Source: Kosakonia sp. H02 (GTDB lineage Bacteria > Pseudomonadota > Gammaproteobacteria > Enterobacterales > Enterobacteriaceae). From it: a stretch of DNA of 64,000 bases. Below the pieces are notes generated by a model, which was not told the origin of the DNA, made no database searches, and worked only from the letters and a program-made list of their open reading frames with translations. Below are positions 1-6,419 of the stretch, piece by piece. Each line of letters opens with the position of its first letter. Positions within the stretch are counted from its first letter, which is position 1. The stretch covers positions 434,001 to 498,000 of the forward strand of contig CP131915.1 of assembly GCA_030704225.1 (NCBI GenBank). Reading direction: 5' to 3'. Both the position numbers and the translations under genes were made by a program.

Positions 1-154
1 TCGATTTTCCGCAGCCGGAGTGACCAATCAGGCTGACGGTTTCGCCCGGCGCAATATCAAAACTGACGTTATCTAGCGCCACAAACGGGCCGTTCGCTGT
101 CGGGAACGTCTGGGTCACGTTTTCGACGCGGATAAGGGCTTTCTCTTTTTTCAT
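1..154 (-). CDS. nasD: Nitrate ABC transporter ATP-binding protein, N-terminal part only
   Basis: Only the first 51 codons lie in the window; the gene runs off the left edge. The translation starts MKKEKALIRVENV and reaches a complete Walker A motif, GHSGCGKS, at the edge, so this is the ATPase of an ABC importer. The start codon directly follows the stop of nasE, so the two are translationally coupled. The order binding protein, permease, ATPase behind nasR matches the Klebsiella nasFED genes for nitrate/nitrite uptake (NrtABCD/SsuB-TauB family). By analogy the reductase genes nasCBA should follow outside the window. The substrate is inferred from the operon, not from this fragment. Confidence 0.85.
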   Translation of the reverse strand, partial: MKKEKALIRVENVTQTFPTANGPFVALDNVSFDIAPGETVSLIGHSGCGKS

Positions 155-1072
155 TTATGACTCCTGGCGGTTGTCGTAGCTAAAACGGCGGGCAATGGCC
201 ATCAGCCCCTGCTCCAGCAACATTCCCACCACGCCAATCAGCAGGATGGCGATGATGATGTTTTCCACGTTGAGGTTGTTCCATTCGTTCCAGATCCAAA
301 AACCGATGCCCACGCCGCCGGTCAGCATCTCGGCGGCAACAATCACCAGCCAGGCAATGCCGATGGATAAGCGCACGCCGGTCAGAATGTGCGGCAGCAC
401 GGCGGGAAAGAGGATTTTGCGCATCACGGTGAATTCATTCAGTTTCAGCACCCGCGCCACATTGAGGTAATCCTGGGGAATGCGCAGCACCCCTTCGGCG
501 GTGTTGAGGATCATCGGCCATATGGAGCAGATAAAAATGGTCCACGCCGAGGCGGGTTCTGCACGCTGAAACAACAGCAGACCAATCGGCAGCCAGGCCA
601 GCGGGCTGACCGGGCGCAGTAAGGCGATAATCGGCCCGAGCATGCTGGCGATAAAGCGAAAGCGGCCTATCAGAAAGCCCACCGGAATGCCGACCAGCGC
701 CGCCAGGCCGAAGCCGAGCGCCACGCGTTTGAGGGACGCCAGCACGTTCCAGCCGATGCCCATATCGTTCGGCCCGGCGATGTAAAACGGCTCTGCGAAA
801 ATGAGTTTCGCCGCTTCCCAGGTTTTCAGCGGTGTCGGGAACCCTTTGCTGTTCAGGGCGGCAATCTGCCAGAGCGCAATCATCACGATGGCGCCAAGCA
901 AACCCGGCACGGCACGTTTCACCCAGCGGCGCGGCGCGCGGCGGGTTTTTACTACTTCCGGCTGCGGCGCGTGCACGGCAGTTTTCAGCGGCACGATTTC
1001 TGCGGTTTCTGATTCTGCGATTTCGGGTTCGGTATTCAGCGCGACAAGCTGGGTTTTAGCGTTGCTGGACAT
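155..1072 (-). CDS. nasE: Nitrate ABC transporter permease
   Basis: This 305-residue inner-membrane permease belongs to the BPD_transp_1 family and is the channel subunit for nitrate/nitrite uptake. A polar N-terminal stretch of about 70 residues precedes the first membrane helix (GLLGAIVMIALWQIA). Several further helices follow, with the EAA-type cytoplasmic loop for the ATPase around the segment LNVARVLKLNEF. A longer reading frame extends upstream to 1138, but the ATG at 1072 (MSSNAK) is preferred: it has a GGGAG ribosome site and lies 11 bases after the nasF stop. It is second in the nasFED operon, and the nasD start immediately follows its stop. Confidence 0.9.
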   Translation of the reverse strand: MSSNAKTQLVALNTEPEIAESETAEIVPLKTAVHAPQPEVVKTRRAPRRWVKRAVPGLLGAIVMIALWQIAALNSKGFPTPLKTWEAAKLIFAEPFYIAGPNDMGIGWNVLASLKRVALGFGLAALVGIPVGFLIGRFRFIASMLGPIIALLRPVSPLAWLPIGLLLFQRAEPASAWTIFICSIWPMILNTAEGVLRIPQDYLNVARVLKLNEFTVMRKILFPAVLPHILTGVRLSIGIAWLVIVAAEMLTGGVGIGFWIWNEWNNLNVENIIIAILLIGVVGMLLEQGLMAIARRFSYDNRQES

Positions 1073-1083
1073 TGGCGTCTCCC

Positions 1084-2346
1084 TTAGCGTTTGAGGGCAA
1101 AACTGTTGGCGTACTGAGCGGGATGACTGCCATCCCACACTTTCCCGTCAAAAAGCGTGCTGCTGCGCATATCGCTGGTGGGCAAATTGATGCCGCCCAC
1201 CGCCGCTGCGGCGTTTTTGTAGATGTCGGTACGGTTGATTTTTTTGGCGATCGCCAGGTAGTCCGGGTCGCTTTCCAGCAGCCCCCAGCGCTTGTGCTGG
1301 GTCAGAAACCACATGCCGTCGGAGAGATACGGGTAGTTCACCGCGCCATCATTGAAAAAGCGCATGGGATGCGCGTCCTGCCATTTTTTGCCGAGGCCGT
1401 TTTCGTAGTTACCGAGCATCCGCCCTTCAATGGTGTCGGCGGCGGTGTTGATGTAGGCACGCGCCGCCACGGTCTTCGCGGTTTCAATACGGTTGGCATC
1501 AGACGCGTCAATCCAGCGGGACGCATCGAGCACGGCGGCGGTCAACGCACGGGCGGCATTGCCATTCGCCGCGACCCATTCTGAGGTCGTGCCGAGCACT
1601 TTTTCCGGGTGATCCGGCCAGATCTCCTGCGTGGTGGCAGCGGTGAAGCCGATATCGTCGAGAATGGCGCGCTGGTTCCAGGGTTCACCCACGCAGTAAC
1701 CGCTCATGTTGCCGATTTTCATGTTGACCACCATTTGCGGTGGCGGCACCACGACGTTGCGCACGTCATTGAAAGGATGGATCCCGGCGTTCGCCAGCCA
1801 GTAATAGAGCCACATGGCGTGTGTACCGGTGGGAAACGTCTGCGCAAAGGTGTAAGTGCCTTTCGGGCTGGCATCGACCCCTTTTTTCAGCGAAGCGGCA
1901 TCACGCACACCCGCCTCTTTCAGTTGATTCGACAGCGTGATCGCCTGGCCGTTATTGTTGAGGGTCATCAGCACCGCCATCTCGTGCTGCGGGCCGGAAA
2001 CGCCAAGCTGCAAGCCATAGACCAGCCCGTAGAGAACATGGGCGGCGTCGAGTTCGCCGGAGACCAGTTTGTCGCGCACCGAGGCCCAGCTCGACTCCTT
2101 GCTGGGGATGATTTTGATGCCGTACTTCTCATCAAACTTTTTCACGGCCGCCATCACCACCGGGGCGCAGTCGGTGAGCGGAATAAAACCCACACGGATC
2201 TCTTTTTTCTCCGGCGCATCGGAACCTGCCGCCCACACGCTGTTCATTAACCCGGGGAGAATCAGGCTCCCGCCCAGCACCGCGCTGCCCGCTAAAAAGC
2301 GGCGGCGAGAGAATTTCCCCACTGTGTTGTCGTCGTCTTGCGTCAT
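1084..2346 (-). CDS. nasF: Nitrate ABC transporter substrate-binding protein, Tat-exported
   Basis: This 420-residue periplasmic binding protein of the NrtA/NasF family (CmpA/NrtA-type) captures nitrate or nitrite for the NasED transporter. The N-terminus carries a twin-arginine signal, SRRRFLAGS at about residues 13-21, followed by a hydrophobic stretch, so export by Tat is likely. The ATG has a good site (AGGA, seven bases upstream). It is the first gene of the operon, and its 5' leader of about 125 bases carries two ANTAR-target hairpins and a terminator (see separate entries). Expression should therefore need both nitrogen limitation (NtrC, sigma-54) and nitrate (NasR antitermination), as established for Klebsiella oxytoca nasF. 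Confidence 0.92.
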   Translation of the reverse strand: MTQDDDNTVGKFSRRRFLAGSAVLGGSLILPGLMNSVWAAGSDAPEKKEIRVGFIPLTDCAPVVMAAVKKFDEKYGIKIIPSKESSWASVRDKLVSGELDAAHVLYGLVYGLQLGVSGPQHEMAVLMTLNNNGQAITLSNQLKEAGVRDAASLKKGVDASPKGTYTFAQTFPTGTHAMWLYYWLANAGIHPFNDVRNVVVPPPQMVVNMKIGNMSGYCVGEPWNQRAILDDIGFTAATTQEIWPDHPEKVLGTTSEWVAANGNAARALTAAVLDASRWIDASDANRIETAKTVAARAYINTAADTIEGRMLGNYENGLGKKWQDAHPMRFFNDGAVNYPYLSDGMWFLTQHKRWGLLESDPDYLAIAKKINRTDIYKNAAAAVGGINLPTSDMRSSTLFDGKVWDGSHPAQYANSFALKR

Positions 2347-2375
2347 TGCGGCTTCCTGTACGTTGAAAAATGGGC

Positions 2376-2424
2376 AAAAAAAAGCGTCCGGTTAGCGCTC
2401 AGTCTCCTGAACGCTAACGGACGC
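2376..2424 (-). terminator. Leader terminator of the nas operon (target of NasR antitermination)
   Basis: Read on the minus strand, the arm GCGTCCGTTAGCG (2424-2412) pairs with CGCTAACCGGACGC (2397-2384) with one bulged base. It is followed by a run of eight T (2383-2376). It sits between the sigma-54 promoter and the nasF start, 30 bases before the ATG. Its 5' arm is shared with hairpin P2 of the ANTAR target, so the two structures exclude each other. Confidence 0.9.
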
Positions 2425-2461
2425 CTTTATCCGCATCGTGACTAAACCGCCATTGGCTTAG
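2417..2461 (-). promoter_or_regulatory. Two-hairpin ANTAR (NasR) RNA target
   Basis: In the minus-strand transcript, P1 (2461-2442) is CUAAGCC-AAUGGC-GGUUUAG, a seven-pair stem with one G-U. P2 (2434-2417) is GCGGAU-AAAGGC-GUCCGU, a six-pair stem with terminal wobbles. Both hexaloops have A at position 1 and G at position 4, the signature described for ANTAR-domain targets. The 3' strand of P2 overlaps the first arm of the terminator, so NasR binding to P1/P2 would block termination. The pairing is read directly from the sequence; binding is inferred from family knowledge. Confidence 0.88.
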
Positions 2462-2482
2462 CCCATCTGTGTATTCACTAAA

Positions 2483-2497
2483 GCAGTTTGTGTGCCA
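2483..2497 (-). promoter_or_regulatory. Sigma-54 promoter of the nasFED operon
   Basis: On the minus strand TGGCAC-ACAAA-CTGC matches the -24/-12 consensus TGGCAC-N5-TTGC with a single mismatch and the required GG-N10-GC spacing. Transcription should start near 2471, about ten bases before hairpin P1, giving a leader of roughly 125 bases. Confidence 0.82.
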
Positions 2498-2582
2498 GGT
2501 TTTTAGCAGGCCGGAATATCAGTAAATTAGCCTTTTCCCGCTGGCAACAATCGGCCTGTTTGCACCGAAAATGCAGCCTGAA

Positions 2583-2599
2583 TGCACATGATTAGTGCA
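2583..2599. promoter_or_regulatory. Probable NtrC binding site upstream of the nas promoter
   Basis: TGCAC-ATGATTA-GTGCA is a perfect TGCAC-N7-GTGCA palindrome, the NtrC (NRI) consensus. It is centred about 120 bases upstream of the predicted sigma-54 start, a usual enhancer distance. A degenerate half site (TGCACC) lies at 2561-2566. Confidence 0.72.
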
Positions 2600-2614
2600 G
2601 CTACTCCTTTAGTG

Positions 2615-3832
2615 TTATGGGGAGGATTTACCCAACGCGCCAGCCACTGCGAGCATCGCTTGCGCGATTTCGGGCAGCTTTTTATTTTGCTGCATTGCCA
2701 TATCGCGCAGGGTCTTATGCGCCTGCGGTTCGCTCATACCGTGATGCTGCATCAGCACGCCTTTCGCCCTCTCGACCAGCTTACGTTCCGCAAGCGTGGT
2801 GCGTAGCCCGGCGAGTTCGGCGTCCAGCGCCTGTAACTGTCGCGACTGTTGTTCGACAAGTTCAAGCACCGAGCGGCTGAGCTGCGGCGGGATCAGCGCG
2901 GCGTAATGATTATCCTGCTGCGGCAGTTGTTCAATTTCCTGCAACTGCAATTCGCTGGCACGTTCAGCTTCGCCAATGCGCTGGCGACAGCACGCCATCA
3001 GGACCTCTTCCAGCAGATCCTCAATCTCTTTCATGCCATCGATGCGCGCGGTGGTGATATCAAACCAGCGCAGCGCGCTATTGATGGCTTCGCCCGGCGG
3101 CACGGCGCGGGTACAGGCGATGCGACGAAAACGCTCAAGCTCGCTGCTCTCTTCACGCCGCTGTTGCTGCCACAGCGCCAGCGCGCGGGCATCGGCGAAC
3201 TCTATAAAGGTTTGAAAACAGCGCTCCTGGCTGTCGATAAGTTCCGGTAGCTGTTGCTGCGCCTGATCATCAAAATGGTGCGCAGTAAAACCTGCGGCTA
3301 CCAGCGCGCGCTCCTGACCGGCAAACTCTTTACCCTGCATAAAGCTGAACATCGCCAGTAACGCCCGGGAAACGGCCGGGTCACCGGAGGTGTCGGCGGC
3401 TTCAAAAATCAGCGCCAGATGGGTGCGGATAATCTCGCTGTAGCGGCTCATCGCCTGCGGCTGAGGGATATTCAGCGTCTGGATCTGCTCGCGTAACGGC
3501 GGCAAGGTACTGAGGCTGTGTAACACGGCGGCGATGCGGCTAAATAGCCGCGAGGCGTTCGCCATCGGCTGGCCGTTGCGATCCAGGGCGGCAAGCTGTT
3601 GATGCACCATTTGTTGTGCAAGCTGAACTTGCCCCGCCCGCTCGCTTAGCTGGTCGCTCCATGTTTCGCCCTGCGAGCAAAGATAAATATTCGCCGTCCC
3701 CCGCTCGCGTTGCAGAACGTGGATAAGCTGGCTCACCGCGCCAACCAGTTTGCCCATTTGCAGCAACTGTTGCAGGCCGGTGATTTCACTTCGTTTGGAT
3801 GCCAGTACAAAATCGAGTGCGGTAAGAGACAT
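2615..3832 (-). CDS. nasR: Nitrate-responsive antitermination regulator NasR
   Basis: NasR senses nitrate or nitrite with an N-terminal NIT domain and prevents termination in the nasF leader with a C-terminal ANTAR RNA-binding domain. The 405-residue product has the NIT-type segment with LQRERGTANIYLC near residue 45. Its C-terminal ANTAR block (about residues 340-400) contains RKLVERAKGVLM and a following LRDMAM helix. A GTG 24 bases further upstream is possible, but it would lie almost at the predicted transcription start and has no ribosome site, so the ATG at 3832 is preferred. It lies directly upstream of nasF in the same direction, the arrangement known in Klebsiella oxytoca. Its own sigma-54 promoter is visible upstream. 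Confidence 0.92.
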   Translation of the reverse strand: MSLTALDFVLASKRSEITGLQQLLQMGKLVGAVSQLIHVLQRERGTANIYLCSQGETWSDQLSERAGQVQLAQQMVHQQLAALDRNGQPMANASRLFSRIAAVLHSLSTLPPLREQIQTLNIPQPQAMSRYSEIIRTHLALIFEAADTSGDPAVSRALLAMFSFMQGKEFAGQERALVAAGFTAHHFDDQAQQQLPELIDSQERCFQTFIEFADARALALWQQQRREESSELERFRRIACTRAVPPGEAINSALRWFDITTARIDGMKEIEDLLEEVLMACCRQRIGEAERASELQLQEIEQLPQQDNHYAALIPPQLSRSVLELVEQQSRQLQALDAELAGLRTTLAERKLVERAKGVLMQHHGMSEPQAHKTLRDMAMQQNKKLPEIAQAMLAVAGALGKSSP

Positions 3833-3869
3833 ATCGAAACCTGAGCAAGGAAACACGGGAAGGAGTAAA

Positions 3870-3884
3870 GCAAGAAGTGTGCCG
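3870..3884 (-). promoter_or_regulatory. Sigma-54 promoter of nasR
   Basis: On the minus strand CGGCAC-ACTTC-TTGC matches TGGCAC-N5-TTGC at nine of ten consensus positions, with GG-N10-GC spacing. The predicted start near 3858 leaves a short leader to the ATG at 3832. Sigma-54 and NtrC control of nasR is established in Klebsiella oxytoca. I could not find a clear NtrC palindrome upstream here. Confidence 0.72.
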
Positions 3885-3966
3885 CAGGCAGACGCGACGA
3901 TTGACTTAACCCCGAATCGGGCGAGAATGTGGTCTGCCCAGTGACTTTCTGAAAAAACAGAAACCG

Positions 3967-5295
3967 ATGAGAATCAACCCGCATTCGTTTTACCCGCTAG
4001 CTAATGTGAAACCTGCCGCCGCGCTTATTGCTGCGCTTCTACTCGCCAGTTGCGCCTCTGAACCGCCGAAATCCCTTGTCACGCCCAGCCCGCCAGTAGC
4101 GAAACAGCCGCTTCCCGCGTCATCATCGAAAAATCAGGGCGCCGTAAGGGGTATCTGGCTGGCGACGGTTTCCAGGCTGGACTGGCCGTCAGTGAATTCC
4201 GTAACGGCAAGCCCATCCGTGCGTATTCAACAGCAGCAGGCGGCGATGAAGGCGAAGCTGGATAAACTGAAACGGCTGGGGATTAATACTGTTTTTTTCC
4301 AGGTGAAACCAGATGGTACCGCGCTGTGGCCGTCTAAAATTTTGCCATGGTCGGATATGCTGACCGGCGATATTGGGCAGGATCCCGGTTACGATCCGCT
4401 GCAATTTATCCTTGATGAAGCCCACAAGCGCGGGATGAAAGTGCACGCCTGGTTTAACCCGTATCGCGTTTCGACCAACACAAAACCTTCGACTGTTGCG
4501 GATCTCAACCGCACCCTGTCGCTGCACCCTTCCAGCATTTTTGTGTTGCATCGCGACTGGATCCGTACCGCAGGCGACCGTTTCGTGCTTGATCCTGGCA
4601 TTCCCGATGTACGGGACTGGATAACCAGCATCGTGGCCGAAGTGGTGGCGCGTTATCCGGTCGATGGTGTGCAGTTTGACGACTATTTCTATGCTGAAAC
4701 GCCCGGCTCTGCCCTGAATGATGGTCAGACATTCCGCCAGTACGGCCAAGGCTTTGCTGCCAAAGCCGACTGGCGGCGACACAACACGCAACTGCTTATC
4801 GAGCAGGTTTCCCGCACCGTCAAACAGTTAAACCCCAATGTTGAATTTGGCGTCAGCCCGGCGGGTGTCTGGCGAAACCGCTCGTTCGATCCGGCAGGCT
4901 CCGAGACGCGTGGCGCGGCGGCATATGACGAATCCTATGCCGACACCAGGCGCTGGGTGCAACAAGGCTTACTGGATTACATCGCGCCGCAAATCTACTG
5001 GCCGTTTTCCCGCGACGCCGCGCGCTATGATGTGCTGGCAAAATGGTGGGCTGATGTGGTGAAACCGACCCGCACCCGTCTCTATATTGGCGTTGCGCTG
5101 TACAAAGTGGGCGAACCGTCAAAAATGGAGCCAGACTGGGCCGTCAACGGCGGCGTGCCGGAACTGAAAAAGCAGATTGAGTTGAACGAATCGATGCCGA
5201 ATATCTCCGGCACCATTTTATTCAGGGAGAGTTATCTGGAGCAGCCGCAAACCCGCCAGGCGGTGGATTATCTGCAAAGCCGCTGGGGGGAGTAA
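3967..5295 (+). CDS. digH: Divisome-associated peptidoglycan glycosyl hydrolase DigH (YddW)
   Basis: This 442-residue lipoprotein is an obvious orthologue of E. coli YddW, renamed DigH, which cleaves denuded peptidoglycan glycans at the division site. The signal peptide ends in a lipobox, LASC, with Cys29 as the lipidated residue; the following Ala suggests outer-membrane sorting. A Pro/Ser-rich linker (about 30-55) leads into a GHL10/DUF187-type TIM barrel with GINTVFFQVKPDG, the acidic DGVQFDDYFY strand and WADVVKPTRTRLYIG. The gene is divergent from nasR and ends one base before the stop of the convergent sigma factor gene, leaving no room for a terminator. The ribosome site is weak, so the exact start is slightly uncertain. 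Confidence 0.92.
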   Translation: MRINPHSFYPLANVKPAAALIAALLLASCASEPPKSLVTPSPPVAKQPLPASSSKNQGAVRGIWLATVSRLDWPSVNSVTASPSVRIQQQQAAMKAKLDKLKRLGINTVFFQVKPDGTALWPSKILPWSDMLTGDIGQDPGYDPLQFILDEAHKRGMKVHAWFNPYRVSTNTKPSTVADLNRTLSLHPSSIFVLHRDWIRTAGDRFVLDPGIPDVRDWITSIVAEVVARYPVDGVQFDDYFYAETPGSALNDGQTFRQYGQGFAAKADWRRHNTQLLIEQVSRTVKQLNPNVEFGVSPAGVWRNRSFDPAGSETRGAAAYDESYADTRRWVQQGLLDYIAPQIYWPFSRDAARYDVLAKWWADVVKPTRTRLYIGVALYKVGEPSKMEPDWAVNGGVPELKKQIELNESMPNISGTILFRESYLEQPQTRQAVDYLQSRWGE

Positions 5296-5296
5296 C

Positions 5297-5860
5297 CTAA
5301 TCTTGCATCAGCGCATCATACAGATTTTGCATCCGCATACGCAGGTAAAGCACCGCTTTATGCTTGCGCGAGAGCAGCGCCTGCACGCTTACGCCCTGCT
5401 CTTGCGCCAGTTCTTTAAAGCTGTAATCCTGGAGTTCGGTTTTTTCGAACACCTCCCGCTGCGCCGGTGATAATTCAGCAAGTGCAAGGCCCAGTTCTTC
5501 CCACAGCAAGGCTTTGAGATACTCCTCTTCAGGCGTTTGCGCGACACCGAACAGCGTTTCTGCCAGTTCGTCTTCGGCAAACATCTCTTCACCGTCGGCG
5601 TTGATAAACAGACCGGACAGCGGGACTTCACGTTTTTTACGCGCCCGATCGGTCATTTCATTGCGTGCGGCGCGAAACAGCCAGGCGGCGACGTTCTCCA
5701 CCGGCTGTTCCACCTTCATTAACTGATAAGTGACTTCCTGGAGGATATCTTCGGTGTCGTCGCTTGCCGCCGAGCGGCTGCGGATAAAGGCTTTCAGCCG
5801 CGAGCGACAGGCAGTGAGCGCTGAAATCAGCCGCGATTCAGCCGTCATGGCGATGTTCAT
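5297..5860 (-). CDS. ECF-type RNA polymerase sigma factor
   Basis: This 187-residue sigma-70-family protein has only regions 2 and 4. Region 2 covers about residues 25-80, with DTEDILQEVTYQL and WLFRAARNEMTDR. Region 4 covers about 125-175, with LSPAQREVFEKTEL and the helix-turn-helix FKELAQEQGVSVQALLSRKHKA. The frame is open much further upstream, but the ATG at 5860 (MNIAMTAES) has a GGACGG site. This start lies inside the preceding gene, giving a 23-base overlap and coupling to the membrane-protein gene. No classic anti-sigma factor is present, so the overlapping membrane protein is the candidate partner. The regulon is unknown. Confidence 0.82.
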   Translation of the reverse strand: MNIAMTAESRLISALTACRSRLKAFIRSRSAASDDTEDILQEVTYQLMKVEQPVENVAAWLFRAARNEMTDRARKKREVPLSGLFINADGEEMFAEDELAETLFGVAQTPEEEYLKALLWEELGLALAELSPAQREVFEKTELQDYSFKELAQEQGVSVQALLSRKHKAVLYLRMRMQNLYDALMQD

Positions 5861-6284
5861 CGCGCCCGTCCGGTTTTGCGCTGCTCTCTTCCTGTTGCGG
5901 GCGCGCATCGTTTTTTTCTTCCCAACGACCGTGCCAGCCGCAACGCCCGTGACGGCGGAACCCTTCGCGGCGCTGCTGGACAAACGCTTCGCGCTGCTCC
6001 GGGGTCATCTCCATCCAGCGTTCATGCATCCGCCGGTGCGCCCGGCCAAACATACCCGGCCGAAAACCAAGCCCGCCAAACAGAATACGCGACAGCACTA
6101 AAATCCCCAGCGCCTGCCAGAAGCCAATGCTTTTTACCCCCAAAATAGCGGGCAGCAGCGCGTTCCACAGCGACATGACCACCAGGCCAAGCACCACAAC
6201 GATGACGACGCCAATGATCAACGGCTTCGCCATTCTGTGGCGACCAAAACCGTGGTGATGCCCATGCATATCAAAATCTCTCAT
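5838..6284 (-). CDS. Small His-rich inner-membrane protein coupled to the ECF sigma factor
   Basis: This 148-residue protein has a His-rich cytosolic or periplasmic N-terminus (MHGHHHGFGRHR). Two hydrophobic helices follow, about residues 20-44 (PLIIGVVIVVVLGLVVMSL) and 52-70 (GFWQALGILVLSRILF). A charged tail contains MTPEQREAFVQQRR, reminiscent of the LTxxQ-type motif of CpxP/Spy-like periplasmic sensors. The tail ends in a His/Asp-rich run. Its 3' end overlaps the sigma-factor start. I infer a role in sensing envelope or metal stress and controlling the sigma factor, but nothing in the sequence proves it. I do not recognise a named family. Confidence 0.7.
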   Translation of the reverse strand: MRDFDMHGHHHGFGRHRMAKPLIIGVVIVVVLGLVVMSLWNALLPAILGVKSIGFWQALGILVLSRILFGGLGFRPGMFGRAHRRMHERWMEMTPEQREAFVQQRREGFRRHGRCGWHGRWEEKNDARPQQEESSAKPDGRDEHRHDG

Positions 6285-6361
6285 CTTTTATCTTCCTCAT
6301 CAGCTTAGCGAATAATTGCCTGTGATGAGGTAGACGAATGAGTGGTGAAGATATTGCTGAG

Positions 6362-6396
6362 AAAAATAAAAAAACAGGCGCAACCTGTGCGCCTGT
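6362..6396 (-). terminator. Rho-independent terminator after glgX
   Basis: On the minus strand ACAGGCGCA-CAGGT-TGCGCCTGT forms a nine-pair hairpin followed by a long T-rich tract (6374-6362). It lies 24 bases after the glgX stop and ends the treZ-treY-glgX transcript. Confidence 0.9.
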
Positions 6397-6419
6397 GTCA
6401 GTTGATGTCGGAATACTAT

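Noticed and set aside
1609..2250. 213-codon plus-strand frame inside nasF
   Set aside because: Antisense to the Tat-exported binding protein, His/Arg-rich translation without a domain or ribosome site.
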